Of a stretch of DNA of 64,000 nt, positions 17,751 to 26,411 are shown piece by piece. The translations under genes were made by a program, and so were the position numbers. The notes below the pieces were generated by a model. The model did not search any database. It was not told where the DNA came from and saw only the letters and a list, made by a program, of their open reading frames with translations. This stretch comes from Mucilaginibacter yixingensis (lineage in GTDB: Bacteria > Bacteroidota > Bacteroidia > Sphingobacteriales > Sphingobacteriaceae), in the NCBI RefSeq assembly GCF_041080815.1, contig NZ_CP160205.1, positions 4,278,001 through 4,342,000 of the forward strand, written 5' to 3'. Every line of letters starts with the position of its first letter. Positions within the stretch are counted from its first letter, which is position 1.

Positions 17751-18308
17751 ATGATAACCACAAAAGACGATTATAAAATATACCTGGCAGCCGATGCAAA
17801 AGCAATGGAGGTTGATAATAACACCTTTAAAGGCCGCTTAAAAGGACATATTACTAATCCCCGCTGGCGTTTTATAAAAAAACTGCGCAAAGTTGAGTAT
17901 TATAAAAACTCACCGGCATTGATCTCAAAACTGCTTTACGCATGGTATTTTATATGGTATAAACGTAGTGGCGTAAAACTGGGTTATTCAATTCCACCAA
18001 ACGTTTGCGGTAAAGGGCTTGGTTTACCTCATTATGGTACTATTGTAATTTCTAAATATGCCAAAATAGGCGATTATGTAAAAATTCATGTTTGTGTCAA
18101 CATCGGAGCACATAATGGCAACAACGCCCCAACTGTTGGCAATCACTGCTATTTTGGCCCCGGAGCAAAAATATTTGGTGGTATTAAGCTGGGAAATAAT
18201 GTACAAATAGGAGCCAACGCCGTAGTAAACAAAAGTTTTGAAGAAGACAATATAGTGCTGGCTGGTATACCCGCTAAAATTGTAAAACACATCGAAGAAC
18301 GTAAATAA
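17751..18308 (+). CDS. serine-acetyltransferase-like (CysE-type LbH) acyltransferase
   Basis: A 185-residue protein with an alpha-helical N-terminal part and a C-terminal beta-helix: GYSIPPNVCGKGLGLPHYGTI, then IGDYVKIHVCVNIGAHNG, VGNHCYFGPGAKIFGGIKLG and VLAGIPAKIVK. This matches the CysE-like acyltransferases found in capsule loci rather than true CysE, whose N-terminal domain is longer. It probably acetylates a sugar. It sits between another LbH enzyme and two GT4 genes in the system 1 operon. Confidence 0.85.
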   Translation: MITTKDDYKIYLAADAKAMEVDNNTFKGRLKGHITNPRWRFIKKLRKVEYYKNSPALISKLLYAWYFIWYKRSGVKLGYSIPPNVCGKGLGLPHYGTIVISKYAKIGDYVKIHVCVNIGAHNGNNAPTVGNHCYFGPGAKIFGGIKLGNNVQIGANAVVNKSFEEDNIVLAGIPAKIVKHIEERK

Positions 18309-18341
18309 ATAGCTGGATTTCTAATCCATTCAATAATTATT

Positions 18342-19424
18342 ATGAAGGTCATTATCCTCTGTGCAAATTACGAACCCGGCGGCGCCCAGCGCGCAGTTGT
18401 AAGGCTCCACAAACAATTGAGCAAAGACATTACCTGCGAGTGCTGGTTCATGCACAGAAAAAGTGCTGATTTTACCGACTCGCCCAAGCTAATACTCAAT
18501 AAAAAAATATCGTCAGCAGGTGATGTACTTAAGATCTGTAGCAGATTATATAAAGAGTTTAAAAAAGAAAAGCCTGACGCTGTTATATCTTTTCTTCCTT
18601 ATGCCAACATTTTAGGTCTGTTCATTGCTTACTTGTGTGGCATAAAAAAACGCATCAGTTCACACCGTAATCTGAGTGATAAAGAACTATCGGGGTCACT
18701 TAAAAAAATGGATAGCCTGTGGGCCAGCAGGGGGATTTACACTGGTATTACTGCGGTTTCCAGATCAACAAAGAAATCTTTCAGTTACTATCCTAAAGCC
18801 GTTTATGATAAAGTGAAAGTAATTAATAACGGCATATCGTTTACACCGTCTGCACTTAGTCAGACAGAATGCCGCATAAAACTTAACCTGCCGGAACTAC
18901 CGTTTATCATTGGCAATGTTGGCCGGCTTGTAGAGCAAAAAAACCACCAGTTACTCATCAGTATTTTGCCGGAACTGCCAGAAATCCTTCTGGTGATTAT
19001 AGGGAAGGGGGAGCTAAAAGCGTCGCTAGATAAACAGGCCGAAGATCTTGGTGTGCAAGATCGACTGCTAATTATAGATGAGCTTAACGCAGCCGATATC
19101 CCGCATTTTTTAAAGGCGATAAACATTTTTGTGATGCCATCTAATTTTGAAGGTATGAGTAACGCCCTGGCAGAAGCGCTGTATGCTGGCGTACCCATTG
19201 TATCCAGCGATGTGGAATCGCAAAGTGATGTATTGCTGCGCGAGAGCGACGGGCTGCAGGCGGGCCTGATGGCCTCCAACAACAATGAAAAACAGTGGAT
19301 CGACGCTATTATGAAGATCAAAAACAACGAGACTCTTAGAGAAGATATTTGCAAAAAAGCGTTGATCAGATCAAGTGATTTCACCATCGAACATATGGCG
19401 CAAGGCTTCAGAGAGATGCTTTAA
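18342..19424 (+). CDS. GT4 family glycosyltransferase
   Basis: A 360-residue GT-B transferase. The acceptor domain starts KVIILCANYEPGGAQRAVVRL, with the Gly-Gly-Ala-Gln loop common in GT4. The donor domain contains FIIGNVGRLVEQKNHQLLIS, MPSNFEGMSNALAEALYAGVPIVSS (the E-x7-E region) and the terminal ERMAQGF-like end. It probably adds a hexose or N-acetylhexosamine from a UDP donor; this is inference from the family. Operon position: 33 nt after the CysE-like gene. Confidence 0.9.
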   Translation: MKVIILCANYEPGGAQRAVVRLHKQLSKDITCECWFMHRKSADFTDSPKLILNKKISSAGDVLKICSRLYKEFKKEKPDAVISFLPYANILGLFIAYLCGIKKRISSHRNLSDKELSGSLKKMDSLWASRGIYTGITAVSRSTKKSFSYYPKAVYDKVKVINNGISFTPSALSQTECRIKLNLPELPFIIGNVGRLVEQKNHQLLISILPELPEILLVIIGKGELKASLDKQAEDLGVQDRLLIIDELNAADIPHFLKAINIFVMPSNFEGMSNALAEALYAGVPIVSSDVESQSDVLLRESDGLQAGLMASNNNEKQWIDAIMKIKNNETLREDICKKALIRSSDFTIEHMAQGFREML

Positions 19425-19464
19425 TTATTAACATACCCAATCAGAATCATTTTACTATTCCATC

Positions 19465-20490
19465 ATGAAGGTTTTACACGTAGGCGCTAAAAATTATCCA
19501 CCAGCTCATGGCGGCACCGAAAGAGTTGTATACAATATCGTTAACTCGATTGACGATGTTGATTTTTACATCCTGGTAGAATGGCAGCAGCAAGAAACCG
19601 ATCGCATTTTTGTAATGCCCGAGGGCCTCGGCTATCTGGCAAAAATGAAATATATACACCAATTTGCCAAACAGCATGGTATAGATATTATTCATTTCCA
19701 TAACGAAAAGTATATACCAATGGCTATGCTGCTGGCCATACGTTTTAAAAATATAGTGCTTACAGTACACGGCGTCCACTTCAGAAGCCCGAAATGGAAT
19801 ATGATCAACCGCAGCATATTCTGGTGTGTAGATGTTTTAGGAACCGTATTTTTACCACGCTTGGTATTCTGCTCTGAATATGATGAAAAGGCTTTCGCCA
19901 AATACATCTTCTTCAGAAAAACATATTTTATTAACAACGGCACTAATATTAGTCCGCTCAAGCAAACCGAGCAAAGCATCGAGTTTTCTGATACCTATAT
20001 CTACCTGGGCCGTATTACGCCAGCTAAAAATGTACTCCGGTTGGTAGACGCTGCAACATCAAGGAAAATTAAGCTTCATATTTATGGCGTGCTTGACAAA
20101 GAGTGCCAGGAATATTGTGACGAGGTAATGGGTAAAATAAACGCCAGCGACTATGTAGAGTATAAAGGCGTAGTGCCTTATGATCAGGTATTTCAAACCA
20201 TGATCAAGTATAAAGCATTCCTCTACATCACTATCATGGAAGGCCTGCCCCTTGCCGTGCTCGAAGCGGCCTCATGTGGCATGTTCCTTATTCTTTCAGA
20301 TATTCCCCATCATACTTTCCTTAAAGTACCAAATGTTAAGTATGTTGATGTCAAAGATCCACAAATTCCTTATCCGGAAGAAATTCCCTCAGGCGCTGAT
20401 AACAGGGCACATATACTGGCTCATTTCTCAAATAAGCAAATGGGCGATGAGTACAAAAAAATCTATAACTCATTAAAAACAATGCGTTAA
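19465..20490 (+). CDS. GT4 family glycosyltransferase
   Basis: A 341-residue GT-B transferase starting KVLHVGAKNYPPAHGGTERVV, the PPxxGGxE pattern of many GT4 capsule enzymes. The donor domain shows YIYLGRITPAKNVLRLVDAA and ITIMEGLPLAVLEAASCGMFLILSD, with the E-x7-E pair. It is the last sugar-transfer gene of the first plus-strand run; the 316-nt gap after it includes palindromes and a possible new promoter, so transcription may stop or be re-initiated there. Confidence 0.9.
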   Translation: MKVLHVGAKNYPPAHGGTERVVYNIVNSIDDVDFYILVEWQQQETDRIFVMPEGLGYLAKMKYIHQFAKQHGIDIIHFHNEKYIPMAMLLAIRFKNIVLTVHGVHFRSPKWNMINRSIFWCVDVLGTVFLPRLVFCSEYDEKAFAKYIFFRKTYFINNGTNISPLKQTEQSIEFSDTYIYLGRITPAKNVLRLVDAATSRKIKLHIYGVLDKECQEYCDEVMGKINASDYVEYKGVVPYDQVFQTMIKYKAFLYITIMEGLPLAVLEAASCGMFLILSDIPHHTFLKVPNVKYVDVKDPQIPYPEEIPSGADNRAHILAHFSNKQMGDEYKKIYNSLKTMR

Positions 20491-20806
20491 AATTAGGGGC
20501 CTTAATAAAGCACGTGCTATTACAGCATAGAAATAGCATTAAAAAAGCATGTGTGTTCATTTTCCCCAAGCACATGTTTTATTAACAAAAAATTAAAAAA
20601 CTCTATTTGTAGATTTATACTTACAATCTGACATAAAATTCTATTTTTGCATTAAATCAGATCTTTATTTAACGTTTTCTTATAAAAGCCACCAATGCAT
20701 TAAAAAAGCTCACACTTAACAATGCATTGTAGTTTAAAAGAACATATTTAAATACGATTTAACTTTTTTAACTTACTATAAAGTAAAATACCTCTCAATA
20801 CATATT
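20491..20806 (+). promoter_or_regulatory. intergenic control region before the oxidoreductase gene
   Basis: No gene is seen here. It begins with a perfect palindrome AGCACGTGCT (20509-20518) and an imperfect CATGTG/CACATG hairpin (20548-20576), which could end the upstream transcript. A 13-nt direct repeat GCATTAAAAAAGC occurs at 20536-20548 and 20697-20709. TATTTTTG at 20642-20649 fits the -7 consensus TAnnTTTG but has no TTG box at the right distance. A separate promoter for the 20807-22692 pair is therefore possible but weakly supported. Confidence 0.4.
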
Positions 20807-21817
20807 ATGGTTAAAGTAGCACTAATCGGCGCCGGCAAAATGGGGATATCGCATTTGTCGATACTTGGCGCTCACAATGACGTGGAAGTTGTGGGAGTTT
20901 GCGATACGTCAAAAATGATCAACGATTTTCTTTCCCGTTATGGGAAATTTAATTGCTTTACAGATCTGAAAAAAATGTTGAAAGAAACTAAACCCGATGC
21001 TGTCGTTGTTGCTGTTCCAACAAAATTTCACTATAGCATTATTAAAGATCTGCTTGAAAGCAATGTACATGTTTTTGCCGAAAAGCCATTCTGTCTTACA
21101 ACCAAGCAGGGCGAAGAGCTGGTACAAATGGCGGAAAGACAGAAGCTTATTACCCAAGTTGGTTATCACAATAAGTTTATAGGCACATTTGGTGAAGTTA
21201 AGCGCCTAGTACAAAAAGGTGCTTTAGGTAAAATATATCATTTCGTGGCTGAATCATACGGCCCTGTAGTGATCCGACCGAAACAAGATACATGGCGCTC
21301 AGATCCATCTGAAGGCGGCGGCTGCTTACTTGATTATGCATCACACGTTATTGATCTGGTAAGTGATATTTTGGCACCTGTTGCCAAAGCCAAAGCCAGT
21401 TTACTTAAATCTGTATTCTCAAACACGGTTGAAGACGCAGTTTATTCTACCTTGGAGTTAGAGAACCAGATAAGCGGCACGCTTTCTGTTAACTGGAGCG
21501 ATGAAACTCATAGAAAAATGTCTACTTCTATCACGCTGGTAGGTACAAACGGAAAGATCGTATCAGACGCAAACGAACTGAAGGTTTATCTGAAAGAGAA
21601 CGACGGCAATGAGGGTTATGATAAAGGATGGACCGTAAAATACATTACTGACCTTACCGACCAGGTTGACTTTTACCTGCGTGGCGAAGAATACTCTGCA
21701 CAGTTAGATTATTTTGTAAAAGCCGTATCCGGGAAAGTACCAAATACCATCAATACCTTCCGTTCGGCATGGTATACTGATAAAGCAATTGAAATGATTA
21801 GACAAAGCGCCAACTAA
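20807..21817 (+). CDS. Gfo/Idh/MocA family NAD(P)-dependent oxidoreductase
   Basis: A 336-residue sugar oxidoreductase. The N-terminal Rossmann motif is ALIGAGKMG (5-13), the family lysine motif is AEKPF with EKP at 92-94, and the C-terminal domain has LLDYASHVIDL with D176 and H180 as likely catalytic/metal residues. Such enzymes oxidise or reduce ring positions of (nucleotide) sugars. The next gene, 5 nt downstream, encodes an uncharacterised protein, and the two probably act on the same compound. Substrate unknown; could be a nucleotide-sugar-modifying dehydrogenase of the WlbA or KijD10 kind. Confidence 0.9.
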   Translation: MVKVALIGAGKMGISHLSILGAHNDVEVVGVCDTSKMINDFLSRYGKFNCFTDLKKMLKETKPDAVVVAVPTKFHYSIIKDLLESNVHVFAEKPFCLTTKQGEELVQMAERQKLITQVGYHNKFIGTFGEVKRLVQKGALGKIYHFVAESYGPVVIRPKQDTWRSDPSEGGGCLLDYASHVIDLVSDILAPVAKAKASLLKSVFSNTVEDAVYSTLELENQISGTLSVNWSDETHRKMSTSITLVGTNGKIVSDANELKVYLKENDGNEGYDKGWTVKYITDLTDQVDFYLRGEEYSAQLDYFVKAVSGKVPNTINTFRSAWYTDKAIEMIRQSAN

Positions 21818-21822
21818 ATACC

Positions 21823-22692
21823 ATGGAAAGAATATTATTTGGAGACAACCAGTTTTTTGCTGTAAACCATATTTCTGACGAAAAGTCACGTGCACAATCT
21901 ATAAAATTCAGAGAAGATAGCGCAATCATTAAAACCCTTGATGACGCAAGGGCAGAAGGTATAGATACCTTTATGTGTACCACGCACGACAGAATTGCCA
22001 ACATTTGTAATATTGTACGCAGCGAACCAGAGAAGTATAAAAACTTCAAGATCTTCCCTTGTATGCCTTACGCGCACAAGTATGCCAATGCAGTAACCGA
22101 ACTTGGCATTGCCGGCACGCTTAAACAATATGTACCAGGCAATTTTATGGGCTCACTGTTTAAAGGCGGAATGGCTTTCCTCTCTAAGGATTACCTATCT
22201 ATTATGGAGTTGCTGGTAGATGCCGAAATGAAAATGTTTAAAGGCATTGAAACCCCGGTAATTTTCCTGCAAAACGTTATTACAGACCTTTTTCTTGGTT
22301 TGCGCGCTTACGAGATCCTCGCAGCCTTTCATCACTATGTGAAGAAAAAATATAATGCAGAAGCTGGTTTTATAACCATGAACCTGCCGCTGTTATTAGA
22401 CGCGCTTGAATCACAAGGCATTGAAAACCCAATCATCTGTGCTTCTATCAATAAAGTTGGTTTCCGCATGTCTGGTGGTAAAGAGATTTATGAAGAAACC
22501 CTGAAAAACCGCAAAGTACGCGCAATTGCAATGCAGGTACTGGGAGGAGGCGCCATATCACCAAAAGAAGCAATTGAGTATGTATGCAACTTACCTAATA
22601 TTGAATCAATATTATTTGGTGCATCATCAAAAGCTAATATACAGAACACGGTAGAGAACATTCATCATTTTGATCAACAGGATAATCGATAA
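21823..22692 (+). CDS. uncharacterised protein, possibly aldo/keto-reductase-like barrel
   Basis: A 289-residue soluble protein whose function I cannot assign. The start MERILFGDNQFFAVNHISDE, the stretch DEGIDTFMCTTHDRI-like (ARAEGIDTFMCTTHDRIANI) and the end IESILFGASSKANIQNTVENI recall the aldo/keto reductase barrel, where the final segment binds cofactor phosphate. The usual AKR Asp-Tyr-Lys-His tetrad is not evident. It starts 5 nt after the Gfo/Idh/MocA gene, so the two are coupled and likely work on one sugar intermediate. I recall similar pairs in surface polysaccharide loci, but with no known chemistry. Confidence 0.6.
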   Translation: MERILFGDNQFFAVNHISDEKSRAQSIKFREDSAIIKTLDDARAEGIDTFMCTTHDRIANICNIVRSEPEKYKNFKIFPCMPYAHKYANAVTELGIAGTLKQYVPGNFMGSLFKGGMAFLSKDYLSIMELLVDAEMKMFKGIETPVIFLQNVITDLFLGLRAYEILAAFHHYVKKKYNAEAGFITMNLPLLLDALESQGIENPIICASINKVGFRMSGGKEIYEETLKNRKVRAIAMQVLGGGAISPKEAIEYVCNLPNIESILFGASSKANIQNTVENIHHFDQQDNR

Positions 22693-22780
22693 TTACTCTG
22701 TCTGGAAACCATCAACCTGTTAATTTGTAATATCTACATCAATCGTATTACATTTAGTGTAAACTCTAAATGCTTCTGTT

Positions 22781-24304
22781 ATGAAAAAGGTTATCGTTTT
22801 CCTGGCTATAATTTCGGCTTGCGGTTTGGCAGTAAAAGCTTTTTTTTACGCTAATTATGATGATGAAACGGCAGAAAACTTTCAGAAAGTCCGTAAGTTT
22901 TCGCCTGCGGAGGTTGCGCATTTGTCTGTACTGAATAATAAAGTAATTATAGACAATTTCTTGGGGGTAAATGCCGTCTATCACGGTTTTGCTTTTTTTA
23001 ATGAGTCTGGCACCCCCCCGATGTCACTAAATGACCGGGGGGTTGAATTTCGCAGAGTAGCTGCAATGCAGCTCAAGATAGCAAGAACCTGGTATCGCCC
23101 AAACTGGTCTTGCCCCAATGGCATCTACCAGAACTACGATTGGGAAAACAATAAGATGCAGGCCCTGTATGCCTGGCTAGACAAAATGAAACAGCTTAAA
23201 GTGGATGTTGCATTACAGGCTGGCTGGTTTTTTCCGGCAGATGTATCATATGGTCACTCTTCTGCAGATACAACGAGAGATGTTATTCGTTATGCCGATT
23301 GGGTAAATGAATCACTTCATCAATTTATTAAAGTTAAAGGGTTTACCAACATTAAATACCTGATGCTCTTTACAGAGCCTTTTAATGTAAAAAAATATAG
23401 CGCAAACCCATACACAAATACTCCTGCATATTATGCCAAAGTATGCAACGCCATAAACGATAAGCTGATTGCTACCGGCATGAGATCTGAGATTAAAATT
23501 GTTGGCCCTAATTCAGGAAGCACAGATACTGCTGCATTTATTGGCTGGAGCACCCAAACCCTGAATAAGGTAATTGATATATACAGCTGGCATACATATA
23601 ACGGCAAACAATACAATACCAACCCGCCATTAGAATATGATGGATGGAAGGCAATTGCTGATGTGGGCAAAAATAAAATTGCAGGCACCGGTAAACCTTT
23701 CTGGATAGATGAGTATGGGGCGAGCAGACCGAATGAAAAATTTAGATTCAGTGCAGATTATGGAAACTATCTGGCACAATGCGTAGCTGCATTTATCAAT
23801 TCAGGAGCTCAGTCTTCTTTACTATGGATTTTATTCAATCAGAAATACGAAGGCAATTATTCTGATAATAAGGATAGCTTTTATAAGGGCGTGCAGCGGT
23901 GGGGATTGGTTAGATTTCCTAAAGACAATGGAGATACCGACCATACACCATATCCAAGCTGGTATGCCTTTAGCATGATGAGCAAGTATATGGGAGGCTA
24001 TGGCTATTCTAAAACATTCAAAGTTATTAACCAAGACAGCATGTATGTGGCTTATGTTCAGAACAAAAAGAATGTGTCATTAATGGTTATCAATGCATCT
24101 CATGTGCCCAGAAAGTTTGATGTTAAATTTGCCGTCCCAATTAATGCTACTCTTAATAGAATCGTTTATGATCCTGGCACAATAAAAGTTTCAGAGAATG
24201 TAGACATGCTAAATGTTGATAAGCATTTACCCAATGTTACAAATACGTTTTCAGATCAAATCCCTTCCAGAGGAGTAAGTATTTATACAACAGCAACCAA
24301 TTAA
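22781..24304 (+). CDS. secreted clan GH-A-like glycoside hydrolase
   Basis: A 507-residue protein with an N-terminal signal peptide (KKVIVFLAIISACGLAVKA) and a (beta/alpha)8 hydrolase body. Candidate catalytic acids are E199 in LMLFTEPFN (acid/base) and E311 in FWIDEYGASRP (nucleophile), the paired pattern of retaining clan GH-A enzymes. A C-terminal beta domain ends with RGVSIYTTA, as in GH39/GH51/GH5-like proteins. The exact GH family is not assignable by eye. In a polysaccharide operon it may trim or release the polymer in the periplasm or outside the cell. It converges with the 24339-25532 gene. Confidence 0.75.
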   Translation: MKKVIVFLAIISACGLAVKAFFYANYDDETAENFQKVRKFSPAEVAHLSVLNNKVIIDNFLGVNAVYHGFAFFNESGTPPMSLNDRGVEFRRVAAMQLKIARTWYRPNWSCPNGIYQNYDWENNKMQALYAWLDKMKQLKVDVALQAGWFFPADVSYGHSSADTTRDVIRYADWVNESLHQFIKVKGFTNIKYLMLFTEPFNVKKYSANPYTNTPAYYAKVCNAINDKLIATGMRSEIKIVGPNSGSTDTAAFIGWSTQTLNKVIDIYSWHTYNGKQYNTNPPLEYDGWKAIADVGKNKIAGTGKPFWIDEYGASRPNEKFRFSADYGNYLAQCVAAFINSGAQSSLLWILFNQKYEGNYSDNKDSFYKGVQRWGLVRFPKDNGDTDHTPYPSWYAFSMMSKYMGGYGYSKTFKVINQDSMYVAYVQNKKNVSLMVINASHVPRKFDVKFAVPINATLNRIVYDPGTIKVSENVDMLNVDKHLPNVTNTFSDQIPSRGVSIYTTATN

Positions 24305-24338
24305 GCTATCTTGGTAAAATCAATTTGTTCTGTAAAAA

Positions 24339-25532
24339 TCAGCCTTGCAAAACGTTCCAACCGGCAGTATTGTTTCTTCCGTTCCACCTTTTAATTATAG
24401 CGGCAGCAAGCCACCCCGCTTTTTTAAATTTATTTGAGTTAATGCCATTCAGGGCCGTCAGCAATTGATCGCCCATAGCCTGATAACTCATGGCGTTTAC
24501 AAGCTTTAAAGATGCTGCAGACATGGCTAACCGCTCAACTCTGTCAAGACGATCAAAATTCAAAACAGCATTGTAAATGCTATTTATATCTGTTGGTTCA
24601 AAACCAAATCCGTTTACTCCTTCTTGTAGCAGACTTTGCGCAGCGTTAACATTGAGGCTCAATAGCACCGGTAATCCGGCAGCCATTGCCTCATTAACCA
24701 CCAGGCCCCAGGTTTCTGATAAACTTGGCAAAATAAAGGCGGCTGCATTAGAAAAATAAGCTGGCAAATCTACATTACTTACCGCCCCTGTAAATGTTAC
24801 CCGCTTTAGATCTAACCTTATAGCCAGTTGCTTAAGTAACACCATTTCTGAACCATCACCAATTATTGTGATAGAAAGCTTACTATTACCTTGCTCAACT
24901 AACTGCCAAGCCTTCAATAAACCATCGATATTTTTTATTGGCACCAATCTGGCAACACAAATAATGCTATCAGCACTTGCCTGATAGCTGCTTTTTGATG
25001 TAAAATAAGCGTTGTCAATACTGGAAAAACCGTAAAAAAGCTGAACGCCTTTATTTAGGAAACGTGTATAATCAGCATCATAAAAAGCAGACGGCAACCA
25101 CAATGCATCAGCCTGTGCTATAATAGTATCTTTTATCCACTGCACAACAACGTTGCGCTTAACCTGTGCGGACTTTGCATCATCAAACATGATAAATTTG
25201 CAGCCATTATTCTTAGCCCATTGCATACCTAATGCACCTGCAAAAAAGACGATTGACGGCGCAATAATAACATCGGGCTTAATATGGTCTAAAGCCCTCA
25301 ATACAGCAGTCTTTATATCGCCCTCAATTAACTCATTAGCGCTTTGGCCAGGAAATAAGCAGGTCCACCACTGCTGCATATTATCATATTTGTCAAAAGT
25401 ATAAGGCGAGCCTTTGCCAAATAATTCGAGCGCAAAAAAGGCAACATCGTTGGATGCAAGGTAATCATGCAGGAAGATGAGCCGACCTTTCCAGTAAGCC
25501 CTGAAATCGTTATTTAAAACAACTACTTTCAA
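24339..25532 (-). CDS. GT4 family glycosyltransferase with TTG start
   Basis: A 397-residue GT-B transferase. The only plausible start is the TTG at 25532, immediately after the TAA of the upstream gene, giving KVVVLNNDFRAYWKGRLIFL. No ATG lies nearby. The donor domain has IICVARLVPIKNIDGLLKAW, SLSETWGLVVNEAMAAGLPVLLS with the E-x7-E pair, and QEGVNGFGFEP. Last gene of the minus-strand run from 28463. It converges on the glycoside hydrolase gene with only 34 nt between the stops and no visible terminator hairpin. Confidence 0.88.
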   Translation of the reverse strand: MKVVVLNNDFRAYWKGRLIFLHDYLASNDVAFFALELFGKGSPYTFDKYDNMQQWWTCLFPGQSANELIEGDIKTAVLRALDHIKPDVIIAPSIVFFAGALGMQWAKNNGCKFIMFDDAKSAQVKRNVVVQWIKDTIIAQADALWLPSAFYDADYTRFLNKGVQLFYGFSSIDNAYFTSKSSYQASADSIICVARLVPIKNIDGLLKAWQLVEQGNSKLSITIIGDGSEMVLLKQLAIRLDLKRVTFTGAVSNVDLPAYFSNAAAFILPSLSETWGLVVNEAMAAGLPVLLSLNVNAAQSLLQEGVNGFGFEPTDINSIYNAVLNFDRLDRVERLAMSAASLKLVNAMSYQAMGDQLLTALNGINSNKFKKAGWLAAAIIKRWNGRNNTAGWNVLQG

Positions 25533-26411
25533 TTATTTTGTGGGGTGTTTTTTGAATTTATCCCAGATGATAGGAAAAAAGGTCTTGAGCCAGAGCTTTG
25601 CAAAAGCTTTGAAATAATCTAAAGGGAAGAACTTCTTAATATAAATGAGATATTCCTTATAGGCTAATCCTTTCGGACTGTAAAGATAATTGATCCGTTG
25701 TTTGATGGTGTATTTACCCGATAGCCAGTTTACCCCGTGATCATCTTCACAATAGCCATAAAACTGGGGGGCAACCAAGACATCAATTCCAGCTTTATAA
25801 GCAGTTAGCGTATAATCATAGTCGGCCACAGCGTGTATATACACGTCATTAAAGATACCTATTTTAGCTACAGTAACTGCGTCGACCAGCATTATATTGG
25901 CATTACCTAAATGACATGGCAACGGTTTTTCATCATCAGGTTGCACAGTGTAATAGCTTGAATGGCGCATGTTATAAAGGGTATGGCCGCCGTAGGAAAG
26001 CCTGTTTGTTTTTAGGCCCAATGTTGATCCTACCAGAATAACTCCCTCTTTATTTACGTGCTGATAGCACTTGAGTAATTTTTCCACAGCGTAATCAAAC
26101 AGCACCACGTCATCATTAAAAAGCCAGAACAGATCATATGCTTTTTTCTGCATTGCATATTTCCACACGGTTCGCATCCCTCCTGCCCAAAATAAATTTC
26201 CGGTGCCTGCAATTATTTTTACATCAGGAAACATAACGGCTATTTCTTCTGAAAGCCCATCGGTAGAGCCATCATCAAGCAAATAAATATCGGCGCTGAG
26301 ATTCTTAAACAATTCCTGATTGATAAGGCTGTTTAAAAAAGCTAACGTCTTTTGTTTGCGATTATAGCATGTAACTAAGATCGCTATATTATATAACTCT
26401 ATTTCTTTCAT
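25533..26411 (-). CDS. GT2 family glycosyltransferase (rhamnosyltransferase-like)
   Basis: A 292-residue GT-A transferase. NIAILVTCYNRKQKTLAFLNS and YLLDDGSTDG form the nucleotide-binding part; GNLFWAGGMRTVWKYA and WLFNDDV (the DxD equivalent) are typical of WbbL/RfbF-type enzymes that use dTDP-rhamnose. rfbA and rfbD at the left end of the window make that donor plausible, but this is inference. Its ATG overlaps the stop of the upstream polymerase-like gene by 4 nt and its own stop abuts the next gene. Confidence 0.88.
   Translation of the reverse strand: MKEIELYNIAILVTCYNRKQKTLAFLNSLINQELFKNLSADIYLLDDGSTDGLSEEIAVMFPDVKIIAGTGNLFWAGGMRTVWKYAMQKKAYDLFWLFNDDVVLFDYAVEKLLKCYQHVNKEGVILVGSTLGLKTNRLSYGGHTLYNMRHSSYYTVQPDDEKPLPCHLGNANIMLVDAVTVAKIGIFNDVYIHAVADYDYTLTAYKAGIDVLVAPQFYGYCEDDHGVNWLSGKYTIKQRINYLYSPKGLAYKEYLIYIKKFFPLDYFKAFAKLWLKTFFPIIWDKFKKHPTK

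Noticed and set aside
20548-20576. Hairpin after the GT4 gene as a strong terminator
   Set aside because: Only six clean base pairs, a 17-nt loop and no good T tract; mentioned only as part of the control region.
24305-24338. Bidirectional terminator between the convergent hydrolase and GT4 genes
   Set aside because: No inverted repeat of useful length is present in the 34 nt.
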